Assembly (NCBI GenBank): GCA_020310875.1
Contig: CM035412.1
Span: forward strand, 133,716,773-133,780,772
Direction of reading: 5' to 3'
DNA: 64,000 bases
From: Ceratopteris richardii
Lineage: Eukaryota > Streptophyta > Polypodiopsida > Polypodiales > Pteridaceae
Every line of letters starts with the position of its first letter. The stretch's first letter is position 1. Below are positions 35,510 through 45,081 of the stretch, one piece after another. The position numbers were made by a program, and so were the translations under genes. Under the pieces are notes generated by a model that was not told where the DNA came from, did no database searches, and was given only the letters and a program-made list of their open reading frames with translations.

Positions 35510-36136
35510 TGTTGAAGCTCAAGGTCAAGGACAAAGCATGGAAGTGCATCAAGGAAGTGGACACACAAGAAGAAGGAGCTAGTAGGGAGATCCAAGAAGC
35601 ACCTGTCAAATTTTCAGATGAAATCCCTATAAAAATAGTGATTATTATCACTAAAAACCATTGTAAATACCATTTTCCATTTTTGTAACTCCATTTTGTT
35701 CAAGCCGAGGAGTCCGTGAGCTTGAGGAGTATTAGAACTACCATCCTACCAATTTTCATAATTTTTGGACTCCGTTTGAGCCCCCAAATAAGCCCTGGAA
35801 CCTATTTTTTAACTAGGCCGGACACTAGGTCTGGATAGGGCCAAAACCACTCAAAAACTATAAAAAGGGCTGGAGAGCTCATTTTTGAGGTTAGCTTGTT
35901 GTAGATTTCAGCTTTGTAAGAGAGCTCTTGTATAATCGAAGATCTTCCATTGTTCCACTCCTTACTCTTACTTTGTGCGCGTGTGTGTGTATGTGTGTGC
36001 ATGCTTGTGTGCTTTCACTCACGCACTTGTGCCATCACTTGCTCACGGTCTTCATACCGGTCCTCTCGTCTCCACGGATTGACATTTATGAGGTGTATCT
36101 CCTCACGTTGGTACTCACCATTGTGATAGAGTGACA
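35510..36136 (+). repeat. 5' LTR of gypsy B
   Basis: The 627-bp LTR has a TATA-like TATAAAAA at 35859-35866 and a GT-rich tract at about 35980-36010. It matches 43800-44426 along its whole length. Confidence 0.95.
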
Positions 36137-36143
36137 CCAAATT

Positions 36144-36161
36144 TGGCGCCGTTGTCGGGGA
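36144..36161 (+). other. Primer-binding site of gypsy B (tRNA-Asp type)
   Basis: TGGCGCCGTTGTCGGGGA differs from the usual tRNA-Asp complement at one base and is seven bases from the LTR. Confidence 0.9.
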
Positions 36162-36180
36162 GAGAGCTTGGAGGACGAGC

Positions 36181-36193
36181 GTGTGACGGTAAG
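36181..36193 (+). promoter_or_regulatory. Candidate leader splice donor of gypsy B
   Basis: GTGTGACGGTAAG lies about 20 bases past the primer site, matching gypsy A and F at the same place. The donor GT would be 36189-36190. Confidence 0.5.
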
Positions 36194-36512
36194 ACATAGA
36201 TTAGCGACGTTGGAAGGTAAAAAATCACCATTTTCAGTTCAGTTTCTGAGTTTTTCTCCTTCTTCATCTTCACCATCATCACCATCTTCTTCCCTCTTCA
36301 TATTCTCTGTTTTTTTCATTTCCGCCACTACATTCCCTTCGTATTTCACTTGCGCCTGTGAGGAATAGGCGCTGAGGGTGCTCAGAGCAAAAGCGCTGAA
36401 GAAACGTGCTTGAAAACTTCTCAAAACTCAAGAAATCTGATTCAGTATCGCGGAGTGACAAGAACAGCGTCTGGTATCGCGCAGGAGGTATCGCCAGTTT
36501 GGAGATAGATTT

Positions 36513-37508
36513 TTGCACCTACAGGCTAATAGGAGTGACAAGGAGAACACAAGGTACTCATATTTGCAAAAATTTTTGAATTTGGGTGTGAAAATCTCCA
36601 AGTATCGTGTCCGGTTGAGTTTTGGTATCGCGACACCAGAATTCCCGTGTATCGCAATACTTGTCGAGGTATCGTATCGTGCATGCCCACTTGAGGTATC
36701 GCGATACCATTTTGGTATCGTATCGTCAAGTGCTGGTATCGCGATCACGGTCGCCCCGGTGGTATCGTATCGTGGTCCACCTGGTATCGTATCGTGCCAG
36801 TGTTGGTATCGTATCGCCTCCAATTTCAGTATCGTATCGTCGGCCAAGTTGGTATCGTACCGCCTCAATTTGGTAAGAAATGAAGACTCAGTGATTCCAA
36901 GAAACACTGATGTTGCGAAGAACACTAAGGTTCAATGTCATCTCACTGTGGAAGAGTTGCTCAAAGAAAAACCTGAGCTCTGGAATCATGTAAAGGATCA
37001 GGTTCCAGAACTTGAATCCAATATGCCAAAAGTAGGCTCTAAGCAAAAAGTTCCAGAGATACCTCTCGACAAGATAGGAGACATGAGCGAAGGTGAAGAA
37101 GGTAACACTTATCTTCCGATCACCTTTCAAGGTTACACAACCAAAGCAATTGTAGATTCGGGTGCTGGTGTTGCTATTGCGACCACCTCCTTGTGGAAGC
37201 GATGGGGCAAACCCACATTAAGACCAACAAGAATGAAGCTTCAAATGGCAGATGGTCATTTTGAAAGACCTCTAGGATTGCTCGAAGGGATAACTCTAAC
37301 CACTTGTGGTGTAGAGTTTGAACATACATTTGCTATATGTGACTTTGAAAAAAATAATGTCTACGAGATGATCCTAGGAAGACCCTTCCTACGACAATTG
37401 CAAATAGTACAGGATTGGGGAACCAACTCCTTGTACTTACAGCACTTAGGGGTCACCACCAAGGTCAATCTGAAGGATTACACCTTCAGAGATGTACCAC
37501 CCCTATAG
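36513..37508 (+). pseudogene. Gypsy B first retropepsin, fused to array-derived frame
   Basis: From about 36930 the frame encodes a region like the start of the gypsy A protease (HLTVEELLKEKPELW), then GDMSEGEEGNTYLPITFQGY, the catalytic DSGAGVAIATTSLWKRWG and EMILGRPFLRQL. The frame upstream of 36890 is translated array and probably not protein. It ends at TAG (37506-37508) in PPL*WNPIHK, where gypsy A has PPLQWNQIHK, so a CAG changed to TAG. The following ORF is in the same frame. The lack of gag is the main oddity. Confidence 0.85.
36605..36870. repeat. TATCG palindrome array in the leader of gypsy B
   Basis: About fifteen GGTATCG units appear, some as full palindromes (GGTATCGCGATACC near 36696-36709) and others as GGTATCGTATCGT direct pairs. 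The array lies between the leader donor and the protease ORF, where gag should be. Confidence 0.9.
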
Positions 37509-37547
37509 TGGAATCCTATCCACAAAGCAAAAGAAGATTCAATCTCT

Positions 37548-39929
37548 GTGCATTCTGGAAGTTCACCTAATCCATCCTGGCTGCATGAAGATACTCACTT
37601 GTGGATGTGCAAGGTCGCGGAGGAAGAGGAAAAGCGTCTAAAAGCAAGAGAAGAAGGAACTTCCCCAGGAGATAGACCAATAAAAGACCCAGCCTATACA
37701 CCGATGATATTTCCAGATGAGGTATTTGAGCCTCATGGTTGGGCAGAAATCTTAGCTACCATGGACATTGCAGTCAATGAAGAACAATGGACACCTCATT
37801 GTGATGAGGAGGGTTATGATATTTCAGTGTTCATGTGTCAACCCCTGTTGGAAGAGTGTGATCCTAGTGAGTTCATAGAAGAAGAAGAGAATGACGATGA
37901 TCTAGAATCCATTGTGATGGATACTTACTTTGACTCAGAGGAACACTATTTAGAAGACATAGGAGTGTTAACCCAAAAAGAAGAAGAACCCCTCACGAGT
38001 ATTAAAACGATAAATTCAAAGGAAGGAAGTGAAGGAGGTCAAAAGAAAAAGAAAAGAAAAGCAGTGAAACAAGAAGAGGAAGAATCATTGTTTGAAGTAC
38101 CAGAAAATTTCAAGAAATATGAAGTGGAAGACCGAAAAATTTTGGTACGGATGCCTAAGAGAGAGGCCATTATAGGAGAAGCATATGACAATAAAGAAAA
38201 GACCAAAAAAATTGTAGTGACCATTGAAGGGAACGAAGAACGATGTACGTACATAGGAGATGACCTAAGTGCAAAAGAAGAAGCAGAGCTTGTAGCTCTA
38301 TTAAGGGAATATAGGGATGTGTTCGCATGGCACTATAGAGACTTGAAAGGAGTAGATCCAAAGATTTGCTCTCATACGATTTCGATGACCGCTGATGCCA
38401 AGCCCACCAAACAAAAGCCCTACACATATAATGACAATTATGCAGCCAAAATAAAGGAGGAAATTGACAGGCTGATTGAAGCTGGATTCATCTATGAGAT
38501 TGAGCACACTGAATGGGTGTCCCCCATTGTAGTGGTGCCCAAGAAGAATGGGAAATTGCGAGTGTGCATTAACCTTAAAAAAGTTAATGCCGCTACGATC
38601 AGAGATAGTTATCCACTTCCAATCACCGAACATCTATTGGAGCGTGTTGCAGGCAAGGAAGTTTATAGCTTCCTTGATGGATTTTCAGGTTACAACCAAG
38701 TAGCCATTGCCCCCAAAGATCAACACAAAACGGCCTTTGCCACAGAATGGGGAATCTTTGCATTTCGTGTGATGCCATTTGGGCTCACCAATGCACCTGC
38801 AACATTCCAAAGGCTCATGTGTCATGTCTTCAAAGAGTTCTTGCGAAAGAGCTTAGAAGTATATGTGGATGATTTATGCGCTCATTCCCAAGAAAGAAGT
38901 TACCACATCCCTGAGCTCAGACAGATCTTCAACAAGTGTAGAGAATATCGAGTGTGTCTGAACCCAGAGAAGTGTGTGTTCATGGTACGACAAGGTAAGA
39001 TCTTAGGTCACATTGTTTCTAAGAATGGAATTTCAATAGATGAAGACAAGGTAAGAGCGATAGCAGAGTTGCCAAGACCAAGGAATGTTAAAGAGGTACA
39101 AGCCTTTATGGGCCATTGTGGATATTACCGTAGGTTTATCCACATGTATGCCATCATAGCTAAACCTCTTTATGGGTTGTTAACAAATTTTGAGTGGAAC
39201 AAGAAATGCGAGAATTCCTTCAACGAGCTGAAAAGACGTTTGTGCACGGCACCAATATTGACTACTCCGGATTGGAGCAAACCCTTTCATGTCCATGTAG
39301 ATGCCTCCAATCATGCAATAGGATGTGTGCTAGCACAACCCACAGGTGAAGGAAACCTAGATTTGCCGATAGCATATGCTAGTAGGCAATTAAATGCAGC
39401 TAAACGAAATTATACCACAACGGAGAGAGAAGGCTTAGGCATGGTATACGGTGTGAAAAAGTTTAGACACTATTTATTGGCCAATAAGTTCAAGTTTTTC
39501 ACTGATCATCAAGCTTTACTATATTTGGTCAATAAACCTTGCAATATAGGCCGCTTGGTGAGATGGTTCCTCTTACTAATGGAATACGACTTTGAAGTTG
39601 TTGTCAGGAAAGGTAGAACCCATCTTAGGGCAGACCATCTTTCTCGTATCACTTCAAGAGATCCACCACAAGGAGTGTCTGACGAATTGCCCGATGCTTA
39701 TCTGTTCAATTTAGAAGTTGTTCCTAAATGGGCAAATAAGTTGGTACCAGTCCTAACCTTTGGGCCTGCAAATAAAAATGTGAAAACAAGCAAAGAAGAA
39801 ATTGTAAGATCACAAAAGTATCAAATATTGGCTGGAAGCATGTACAAACAAGATCCAGAGGGTGTACTAGCTTGTTGTGTTGAGGACGACGAACATACTA
39901 GTTGGATGCAACACATGAGGGACTGCTAG
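37548..39929 (+). CDS. Gypsy B reverse transcriptase and RNase H
   Basis: After an acidic linker with poly-Lys near residue 165, reverse transcriptase begins with HTEWVSPIVVVPKKNGKLR (about residue 320). It includes the finger/palm motifs SFLDGFSGYNQV and MPFGLTNAPATFQRLM, and the catalytic YVDDLCAH (about 438). RNase H starts near FHVHVDASNHAIG (about 580) and runs through the ADHLSR region. The frame stops at 39929, and a frameshift around 39915 separates it from the integrase frame, so the polyprotein is broken there. It is in frame with the protease ORF, apart from the TAG at 37508. Confidence 0.92.
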   Translation: MHSGSSPNPSWLHEDTHLWMCKVAEEEEKRLKAREEGTSPGDRPIKDPAYTPMIFPDEVFEPHGWAEILATMDIAVNEEQWTPHCDEEGYDISVFMCQPLLEECDPSEFIEEEENDDDLESIVMDTYFDSEEHYLEDIGVLTQKEEEPLTSIKTINSKEGSEGGQKKKKRKAVKQEEEESLFEVPENFKKYEVEDRKILVRMPKREAIIGEAYDNKEKTKKIVVTIEGNEERCTYIGDDLSAKEEAELVALLREYRDVFAWHYRDLKGVDPKICSHTISMTADAKPTKQKPYTYNDNYAAKIKEEIDRLIEAGFIYEIEHTEWVSPIVVVPKKNGKLRVCINLKKVNAATIRDSYPLPITEHLLERVAGKEVYSFLDGFSGYNQVAIAPKDQHKTAFATEWGIFAFRVMPFGLTNAPATFQRLMCHVFKEFLRKSLEVYVDDLCAHSQERSYHIPELRQIFNKCREYRVCLNPEKCVFMVRQGKILGHIVSKNGISIDEDKVRAIAELPRPRNVKEVQAFMGHCGYYRRFIHMYAIIAKPLYGLLTNFEWNKKCENSFNELKRRLCTAPILTTPDWSKPFHVHVDASNHAIGCVLAQPTGEGNLDLPIAYASRQLNAAKRNYTTTEREGLGMVYGVKKFRHYLLANKFKFFTDHQALLYLVNKPCNIGRLVRWFLLLMEYDFEVVVRKGRTHLRADHLSRITSRDPPQGVSDELPDAYLFNLEVVPKWANKLVPVLTFGPANKNVKTSKEEIVRSQKYQILAGSMYKQDPEGVLACCVEDDEHTSWMQHMRDC

Positions 39930-42805
39930 GAAATCACTACTCTAAACAACGAACCTTGCAGAATCTAAAACGTTTAGGAGTGTATTGGCCTAGCATGGAC
40001 AAAGAAATACAGGAGTGGATCCAGAACTGTCCAGTGTGCCAGAAGAGACCCCCAGTGGAGCATGCCACTCTTTATCATGTGTCATTAATCCCAGATTGGA
40101 GTGCTCCATTGGTTGAATTTATGAGATCAGGAACACTAACGAACGAGGCTAGTCTATCAAGAAGAAGAAGCATGGAGCAAGAGGCTCAAGACTATGCATT
40201 AGTAGGAGACAACCTATATCGGAGAGGCAAAGATGGATACTTAAGACTATGCATTCATGAATCAGACTATTTGAAAGTCTTAGAAACTGCACACAGTGGT
40301 GTTGCAGGTGGACACTTTGGGCCTGACAGAGTAATTAAGACCATTCTATTCTCAGGACTTTGGTGGCCCACTCTTCATATGGATGCACATACTTATGTGA
40401 AGAAATGTGACACATGCCAACGTGCCCAATATCCGATAAGAAAAGATGAGATGCCTTGGAGGCCAATGATGGGAGGGTGCGCATTCTCGAAGTGGGGTAT
40501 AGACTTTGTTGGTCCTATTAACCCCCCAACTAAAAGCTCCCATGCGGAATACATTATTGTAGCCACTGATTACCTTACCAAATGGGTAGAAGTAAAAGCC
40601 ACAACAAGGAATGATGCTCAAACAACGGCTAAGTTCTTATTCGAAAATGTGTTCACTAGATATGGGTTACCAATAGAGTTGGTTAGTGATAGAGGTATGC
40701 ACTTCTTGAATGAGGTCATTGAAAATCTCCTTCAAGAATTCATGGTGATACATAAGAAGTCTGCCCCCTATCACCCACAAGCCAACGGACAAGCCGAGAG
40801 CACGAATAAGATCCTATGTAACGTATTGACGAAACTTGTAAATAATAAACGCTCTGATTGGGACAAACAACTTCATCATGTTGTTTGGGCATACCGAGTT
40901 GCCTACAAAACGGTACTCAATGCTACCCCATTTCAGATGGTCTTTGGACAGAATGCCGTGCTACCATTGGACTTCCTAATCCCAGCCTTGAAAGTAGCAC
41001 AAGAGTACGAGTGGAATGGACACGAGTTGTCCTCCAGGATCTTTGATATAGAACGCTTAGGTGAGACGAGGCTACGAGCAGCCACATGCATCTATGCTGC
41101 AAAGAAAAGACAAAAGGCATACTTTGATGCCCATGTGAAGGACAAAGGGTTGAAAGAAGGAGATCTAGTGCTGGTTTATACGCTAAAGCAACATGCCCGC
41201 AAATTGGAGAAACGAGGATATGGACCCATGATCATTAATAGACTCTCCACTAGTGGTGCAGTTCAATTGGCCACTTTAGAAGGTGATATCTTACTGAACT
41301 ATATAAGTGGTTGTCGAGTCAAGTTATATCAAGAACCTCTTACAGAGGAAATGCTCATGAGACTCAACACTGCTAAGAAGCGAAAAGAAGAGGAGTTAAG
41401 GGTTAGAGAAGAAGCACAAGCAGAGGCGAGAGAGCGCATCAAAAGAAATAAGCTACGGCGGCTAGTCCTAGATGTCAACACAAAAGCTCCCAAATATCAC
41501 ATGGACATGTGCCAAAAATCGGGCATAACTACTTCTCAAATAATTGATCGCCGGCCCTTTGTGACTATAGAGGTAGGACGAGAAAAGAGTGTAAAGACTG
41601 TGAGAGCATTAGTTGATTCAGGTGCAGCAACTAGTGCAGTTCGACTTTCATACTGCCAAGACCTGCAATTGGACATCAAGCCCATAGAAGCCTATCTCAT
41701 AGGATTGGGAGGTGTGGAAACCTCTTGTTTGGGAGAGATGGAACTTCCCATCTACCTTCAAGATGTTCCAATAAAAGTCAAAATGCTAGTGTGTCATGAT
41801 GAGGACCTCACAGAGCCACTTGTCTTGGGTCAAGATTGGATTTACGACCATGCTGTCAACTTGAACCTAAGAAGTCAACTTCTTCATGTTTGGGCACATG
41901 AACAATGCATTACATTAGAATTGGAGAATTGCATGGCCACTGACCAAGACACCACACGCTCTCTTCTTTCCTCTAAGGCTAATCTTCTCAAACAAGATGT
42001 TGTAAATGTCAAAAGATCTATGATCCAGACGGACACAATCATGGAAGGACAGTTGCAAAGGCAAGAAGAACCTTCTTCTTTTTCAAAGAGTAAAGCATCC
42101 ACATTAGTCCAACCTCAGAAGCAAACAAAACAGTGCAAGATAGCCAGTCTATCAAATAGACAAAGAGCCTTCAAGAAGAAAGAAGTTATGGTCATGAAGC
42201 AGATCTGGGTAAAGAAAGGAGTGCAACCATCAATGTTGCCTCAAAGATTCCCACCCAACCAGATCGACCATGATAAAAGAAGGACCAAGCACCTACAACA
42301 GGCTCAAGCACGAAGAATCCAACAAATTTGGGTACCGAAGCTATCAAAGAAGGCCGACCACAATCATGTACAAATTTGGGTGCCTAAAAAATTAGCTACA
42401 GCTCAACACGGGCAATTACAGATGTGTGTACCCAAGAAGCTCTTACATACACAACGGCCTATGCTCCCCACCATGCAAAAGGTCTCAACAAAGAAGCCAA
42501 GGAAAGCAAAGGGTAAGAACAAAACACAAAGAACAAACGAAGATAAACTCAACCCTTCTGGAAAAGTAAGCAGGCAATCATCAAGGATATGGGTTTGGAA
42601 GCCAAAAGCACCAACAACATCCACAGAACCAAAAGGCCAACCACACGGGATACCAAAGTTTGGAAAGCATCCAAAGATGAAGTGGCCTGAGGTGATCTCT
42701 ACAGTACCAAACCCTATTCCAAAATGGGTTCCAATCCGGAGGATTACATCATTTCGAGATCCAATAGACACCTCCAATCAAAGAATTCATCAAGTATGCA
42801 AGTAA
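39902..42805 (+). CDS. Gypsy B integrase, second retropepsin-like domain and IWVPK tail
   Basis: This 967-codon frame holds the integrase zinc finger (HESDYLKVLETAHSG, CDTCQRAQYP) and the catalytic core with WGIDFVGP (about 199), VSDRGMHF (about 262) and NGQAEST (about 298). A C-terminal KEGDLVLVYTLKQHARKL region follows; no chromodomain is seen. A second aspartic-protease fold comes next: ALVDSGAATSAVRLSY (about 571-586), LIGLGGVETSCLGE and VLGQDWIYD (about 642). The tail has repeated QIWVKK, QIWVPK, QMCVPKK and RIWVWK motifs between residues 768 and 940. Gypsy A has the same order, so the arrangement is not a chance fusion. The role of the second protease-like domain is unknown. Confidence 0.9.
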   Translation: MDATHEGLLGNHYSKQRTLQNLKRLGVYWPSMDKEIQEWIQNCPVCQKRPPVEHATLYHVSLIPDWSAPLVEFMRSGTLTNEASLSRRRSMEQEAQDYALVGDNLYRRGKDGYLRLCIHESDYLKVLETAHSGVAGGHFGPDRVIKTILFSGLWWPTLHMDAHTYVKKCDTCQRAQYPIRKDEMPWRPMMGGCAFSKWGIDFVGPINPPTKSSHAEYIIVATDYLTKWVEVKATTRNDAQTTAKFLFENVFTRYGLPIELVSDRGMHFLNEVIENLLQEFMVIHKKSAPYHPQANGQAESTNKILCNVLTKLVNNKRSDWDKQLHHVVWAYRVAYKTVLNATPFQMVFGQNAVLPLDFLIPALKVAQEYEWNGHELSSRIFDIERLGETRLRAATCIYAAKKRQKAYFDAHVKDKGLKEGDLVLVYTLKQHARKLEKRGYGPMIINRLSTSGAVQLATLEGDILLNYISGCRVKLYQEPLTEEMLMRLNTAKKRKEEELRVREEAQAEARERIKRNKLRRLVLDVNTKAPKYHMDMCQKSGITTSQIIDRRPFVTIEVGREKSVKTVRALVDSGAATSAVRLSYCQDLQLDIKPIEAYLIGLGGVETSCLGEMELPIYLQDVPIKVKMLVCHDEDLTEPLVLGQDWIYDHAVNLNLRSQLLHVWAHEQCITLELENCMATDQDTTRSLLSSKANLLKQDVVNVKRSMIQTDTIMEGQLQRQEEPSSFSKSKASTLVQPQKQTKQCKIASLSNRQRAFKKKEVMVMKQIWVKKGVQPSMLPQRFPPNQIDHDKRRTKHLQQAQARRIQQIWVPKLSKKADHNHVQIWVPKKLATAQHGQLQMCVPKKLLHTQRPMLPTMQKVSTKKPRKAKGKNKTQRTNEDKLNPSGKVSRQSSRIWVWKPKAPTTSTEPKGQPHGIPKFGKHPKMKWPEVISTVPNPIPKWVPIRRITSFRDPIDTSNQRIHQVCK

Positions 42806-43763
42806 CATCAAAAGCCTCGACCAGCAGCAACCATGTGCCTTTGGCATAACCCAATCGTTTGCACCATTCAGGTCATGCATTTCCAAAGTATGCATCAATA
42901 TAGGGCCACCTTACATGGCCGTGCATAGACACAATTGAGAAATCCCAGGCACATGAGACACAATTTTCACTTGCGAAATATGTTATTGATACTAACCTCT
43001 TTCTTCTTGTTTGATGCCATCGTGTGCAAAAAAAAAAAAAAAAAGGGGGCAAAAAAGAGGACTGTACTTGAAAATGCTCATCAGCGAACTTTCAGCAAGG
43101 ACATCCATCAACAAAAAGGACAAGCTGATGGTCAAACACCATGATGGAACTACAACACGAAGAGATGAAGATCAACGGACCCTTCACCATGGTAAGACGT
43201 GTATGCTTCAACAACACTATAACCATGATCGATTAGGAAACCTCTTCGTCAGCATACCCTTGAGCACTTAGCTCAAGACCCAATCTCTTGCACCATACTT
43301 CTTGCCATGCATTTTCCAAGTACGCATACGTAGAACCACATTACAAGGCCATGCACAAGGCACATATTTTGTTCAACCCACGCACTAAAGCACTTACCCA
43401 TCATCCATTATGGGTTACAAGTACTTGGCATGAAAACTATGAAAGCCATCTTTGGAAGAATCGGAGGACATCACGGTGACCACTACAAGAACAAGGGAGC
43501 CATCCACCATTGAGAGTTGCTCATAATCAACATTGAACACCTCCTTTGAGCAACTAGTAGTTTTGGAAAACTCACAAATGCACCATCCAGAGGGAATACA
43601 AGGCAGAAGTACGTACAAAGGGACTTCAAACTGCAAGAGATAACAGTGGCAAGGTGAAGAACCAGACAAACGACCAGGATACATTGGGAAGAGGTATCGC
43701 CCCTGTTGGACGCAAAGGACGCTACCTCTCAACGTACTACATGGAACGACCACTACAACAAGG
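42806..43763 (+). other. Gypsy B 3' region, decayed
   Basis: No long frame is present where gypsy A has its accessory ORF. There is an A run at about 43027-43043 followed by Gs. Words such as tgcacca(t/c)a and catgcatttcc recur at about 42870 and 43290-43315, hinting at an old internal duplication. A frame from 43706 reads through the polypurine tract into the LTR (to 43978). Confidence 0.6.
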
Positions 43764-43799
43764 GTCTGTCAGGGACGACAGACTCAAGAGGGAGGGGAG
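43764..43799 (+). promoter_or_regulatory. Hairpin and polypurine tract of gypsy B
   Basis: GTCTGTC and GACAGAC (43764-43783) form a 7-bp stem with loop AGGGAC. It is followed at once by TCAAGAGGGAGGGGAG (43784-43799), the plus-strand primer, abutting the LTR. Gypsy A has the matching hairpin and tract. Confidence 0.85.
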
Positions 43800-44426
43800 T
43801 GTTGAAGCTCAAGGTCAAGGACAAAGCATGGAAGCGCATCAAGGAAGTGGACACACAAGAAGAAGGAGCTAGTAGGGAGCTCCAAGAAGCACCTGTCAAA
43901 TTTTCAGATGAAATCCCTATAAAAATAGTGATTATTATCACTAAAAACCATTGTAAATACCATTTTCCATTTTTGTAACTCCATTTTGTTCAAGCCGAGG
44001 AGTCCGTGAGCTTGAGGAGTATTAGAACTACCATCCTACCAATTTTCATAATTTTTAGACTCCATTTGAGCCCCCAAATAAGCCCTGGAACCTATTTTTT
44101 AACTAGGCCGGACACTAGGTCTGGACAAGGCCAAAACCACTCAAAAACTATAAAAAGGGCTGGAGAGCTCATTTTTGAGGTTAGCTTGTTGTAGATTTCA
44201 GCTTTGTAAGAGAGCTCTTGTATAATCGAAGATCTTCCATTGTTCCACTCCTTGCTCTTACTTTGTGCGTGTGTGTGTGTATGTGTGTGCATGCTTGTGT
44301 GCTTTCACTCACGCACTTGTGCCATCACTTGCTCACGGTCTTCATACCGGTCCTCTCGTCTCCATGGATTGACATTTATGAGGTGTATCTCCTCACATTG
44401 GTACTCACCATTGTGCTAGAGTGACA
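43800..44426 (+). repeat. 3' LTR of gypsy B
   Basis: 627 bp, the partner of 35510-36136. Confidence 0.95.
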
Positions 44427-44431
44427 AGCAT

Positions 44432-44463
44432 CCATCCATCATTCCCAACAGTGGTATCAAAGC
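44432..44463 (+). other. End of the Copia C 5' LTR and its primer-binding site
   Basis: The last LTR bases end CCCAACA at 44450. TGGTATCAAAGC at 44452-44463 is the initiator tRNA-Met primer site. The AGCAT immediately before (44427-44431) is the gypsy B duplication. Confidence 0.9.
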
Positions 44464-44476
44464 AAACTAAGGTAAA

Positions 44477-45081
44477 ATGGGAGATTGTTTTCCTTCATTT
44501 ATTGAAAAATTGGACAGGAACAACTATCAAGCATGGTCTCTAAGGATGAAGACCTACTTAGAAGGAAGGAGTATCTATGGATACATCTCAGGAGATGAGG
44601 AATTTCCCTCATTCAAAACAAGAGGACTACCAACCAAGGAAGAACATGAAAGGCTCAACACATGGTGTGCTAAGGATGCATTGGCAAGGTCTTATTTACT
44701 CAACTCTATATCTGATTTTCTTTTGCCACATATTAGAAATTGTAAGACATCCCAAGAGACTTGGGAAACCTTGTCATCATATTTTTCCTCCAACACAAGG
44801 GCTAGGAAAAATCAGTTGTGGATTGAACTCACAACACTAAGGAAGCAACCTAAGCAAGATGTTTCAGAATTTGTGACCAAGATCAAAGATGTTGCAGATC
44901 AGTTAGCAAGCATAGGAGAAGAGATTGAAGAAGAACAAATTGTAAGGCAAGTGATCAATGGAATCAAGGCTGATGACAAATGGGAAAGCTTCACCACTAC
45001 AATGGATCTCTACATGGACATGCACACTCCAGATCTTACAACTCTCATGGGACAACTATTTACACATGAAGCAAAGCTTAC
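44477..45081 (+). CDS. Copia C gag, N-terminal part
   Basis: The product starts MGDCFPSFIEKLDRNNYQAW and contains DFLLPHIRNCKTSQETWETL and SSNTRARKNQLWIEL, as in the copia retrotransposon gag (UBN2-like). The frame runs to codon CTT-AC at 45077-45081, where gypsy A is inserted. Past that point the apparent frame continues briefly into LTR sequence and is not part of the protein. The remaining gag continues in frame at 62514. The start lies 13 bases past the primer site, so the leader is very short. Confidence 0.93.

Larger units (their letters stand above)
35510..44426 (+). mobile_element. Ty3/gypsy element B, complete, gag missing
   Basis: Two 627-bp LTRs (35510-36136 and 43800-44426, TGTTGA to GTGACA) differ at about ten to twelve sites by eye. 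AGCAT is duplicated at 35505-35509 and 44427-44431. The order is LTR, tRNA-Asp primer site, leader with palindrome array, protease, reverse transcriptase/RNase H, integrase, second retropepsin-like domain, IWVPK region, decayed 3' region, hairpin, polypurine tract, LTR. No chromodomain is seen, and primer site and integrase fit the non-chromovirus (Athila/Tat-like) branch. Gag, present in gypsy A, is absent. Confidence 0.95.

Noticed and set aside
41100..41340. Chromodomain after gypsy integrase
   Set aside because: The region after KEGDLVLVYTLKQHA continues into a basic helical linker and the second retropepsin; no chromodomain aromatic cage motif is seen.
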